NCBI GenBank assembly: GCA_027038235.1
Contig: JALVXV010000005.1
Span: 1-5,283 of the forward strand
DNA length: 5,283 nt
Source: Campylobacterales bacterium
Lineage (GTDB): Bacteria; Campylobacterota; Campylobacteria; Campylobacterales; JALSKU01
Reading direction: 5' to 3'
Positions 5,042 through 5,283 of the stretch are shown piece after piece. The notes under the pieces are model-generated. The model saw only the letters and a list, made by a program, of their open reading frames with translations. It had not been told where the DNA came from and did no database searches. The translations under genes and the position numbers were made by a program. Every line of letters starts with the position of its first letter. Position 1 is the first letter of the stretch.

Positions 5042-5283
5042 TTGTTGTCCAATCTAAATATTACCAATACCATATCAAAACTATTTGGAAGGTTTGCTTC
5101 ATATAGGTTTATCTTTCCTGTACAGTATATTATCAATCTAATATATGTAAAAAGCTTGGGGGTAGATCTACAAGAGTTTGAGCCACTTAGTTACTATAAA
5201 AGCTTAAATGAACTCTTTACAAGAGAGTTAAAAATCGATAGAGAGTTTGATAAAACAGATAAAACAATAATTTCGCCAAGTGA
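5042..5283 (+). CDS. psd: Phosphatidylserine decarboxylase, N-terminal part (cut by window end)
   Basis: Psd decarboxylates phosphatidylserine to phosphatidylethanolamine at the inner membrane. The 80 visible residues match the N-terminus of the Helicobacter/Campylobacter Psd as I remember it: SKLFGRFASYRF (12-23), YVKSLGVDLQEFEPL (34-48), YKSLNELFTREL (51-62) and ISPS (77-80), just before the conserved SPSDG region. The catalytic histidines and the autocleaved GST site lie beyond the window. The start is proposed at TTG 5042 (TTG 5045 is the alternative), since no ATG or GTG is in frame at the right place and AAAGG at 5030-5034 lies 7 bases upstream; a further TTG at 5024 lacks a ribosome site. 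The gene is separated from the M48 gene by 131 bases with its own TATAAT box, so it is a new transcription unit. Confidence 0.92.
   Translation, partial: MLSNLNITNTISKLFGRFASYRFIFPVQYIINLIYVKSLGVDLQEFEPLSYYKSLNELFTRELKIDREFDKTDKTIISPS

Overview
The window is AT-rich, tightly packed and entirely on the + strand. It carries most of a periplasmic nitrate reductase (nap) operon of the type found in Campylobacterota (Epsilonproteobacteria such as Wolinella, Campylobacter, Sulfurimonas and Sulfurovum). The evidence is the order napG-napH-napB-napF-(small gene)-napL-napD, the absence of napC, the presence of napL, and a phosphatidylserine decarboxylase N-terminus that resembles Helicobacter and Campylobacter Psd. 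The genus cannot be fixed from this sequence. napA, the catalytic subunit gene, is expected just upstream, outside the window.

Layout: 1-626 is the 3' part of napG. It is followed by napH (623-1420), napB (1437-2054), napF (2051-2524), an unrecognised 89-residue gene (2525-2794), napL (2787-3734) and napD (3731-4114). Junctions overlap by 4-8 bases, abut exactly, or are 16 bases apart, so this is one translationally coupled transcript. After 25 bases comes an M48 zinc metallopeptidase lipoprotein (4140-4910), with no terminator before it, so it may be read from the nap transcript. A 131-base spacer with a perfect TATAAT box then leads into psd (5042 onward, cut by the window end).

How the genes work together: NapH (membrane) and NapG (periplasmic Fe-S protein) take electrons from menaquinol and replace NapC. 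They pass them to the dihaem cytochrome NapB, which reduces NapA. NapD is the chaperone that binds the NapA Tat signal peptide, and NapF is a cytoplasmic four-cluster ferredoxin-like protein thought to help NapA maturation. NapL is a periplasmic beta-propeller-like protein of unsettled function.

Points that stand out: (1) two strong inverted repeats lie in the first 110 bases of napF, directly after the napB stop. One is a perfect 14-bp stem whose codons are exact reverse complements, and neither is needed to explain the protein. (2) A small acidic soluble protein with no nap name is inserted between napF and napL. (3) NapB carries a lipobox-like cysteine, suggesting a membrane-anchored electron carrier. 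(4) The M48 ribosome binding site lies partly inside a small hairpin.
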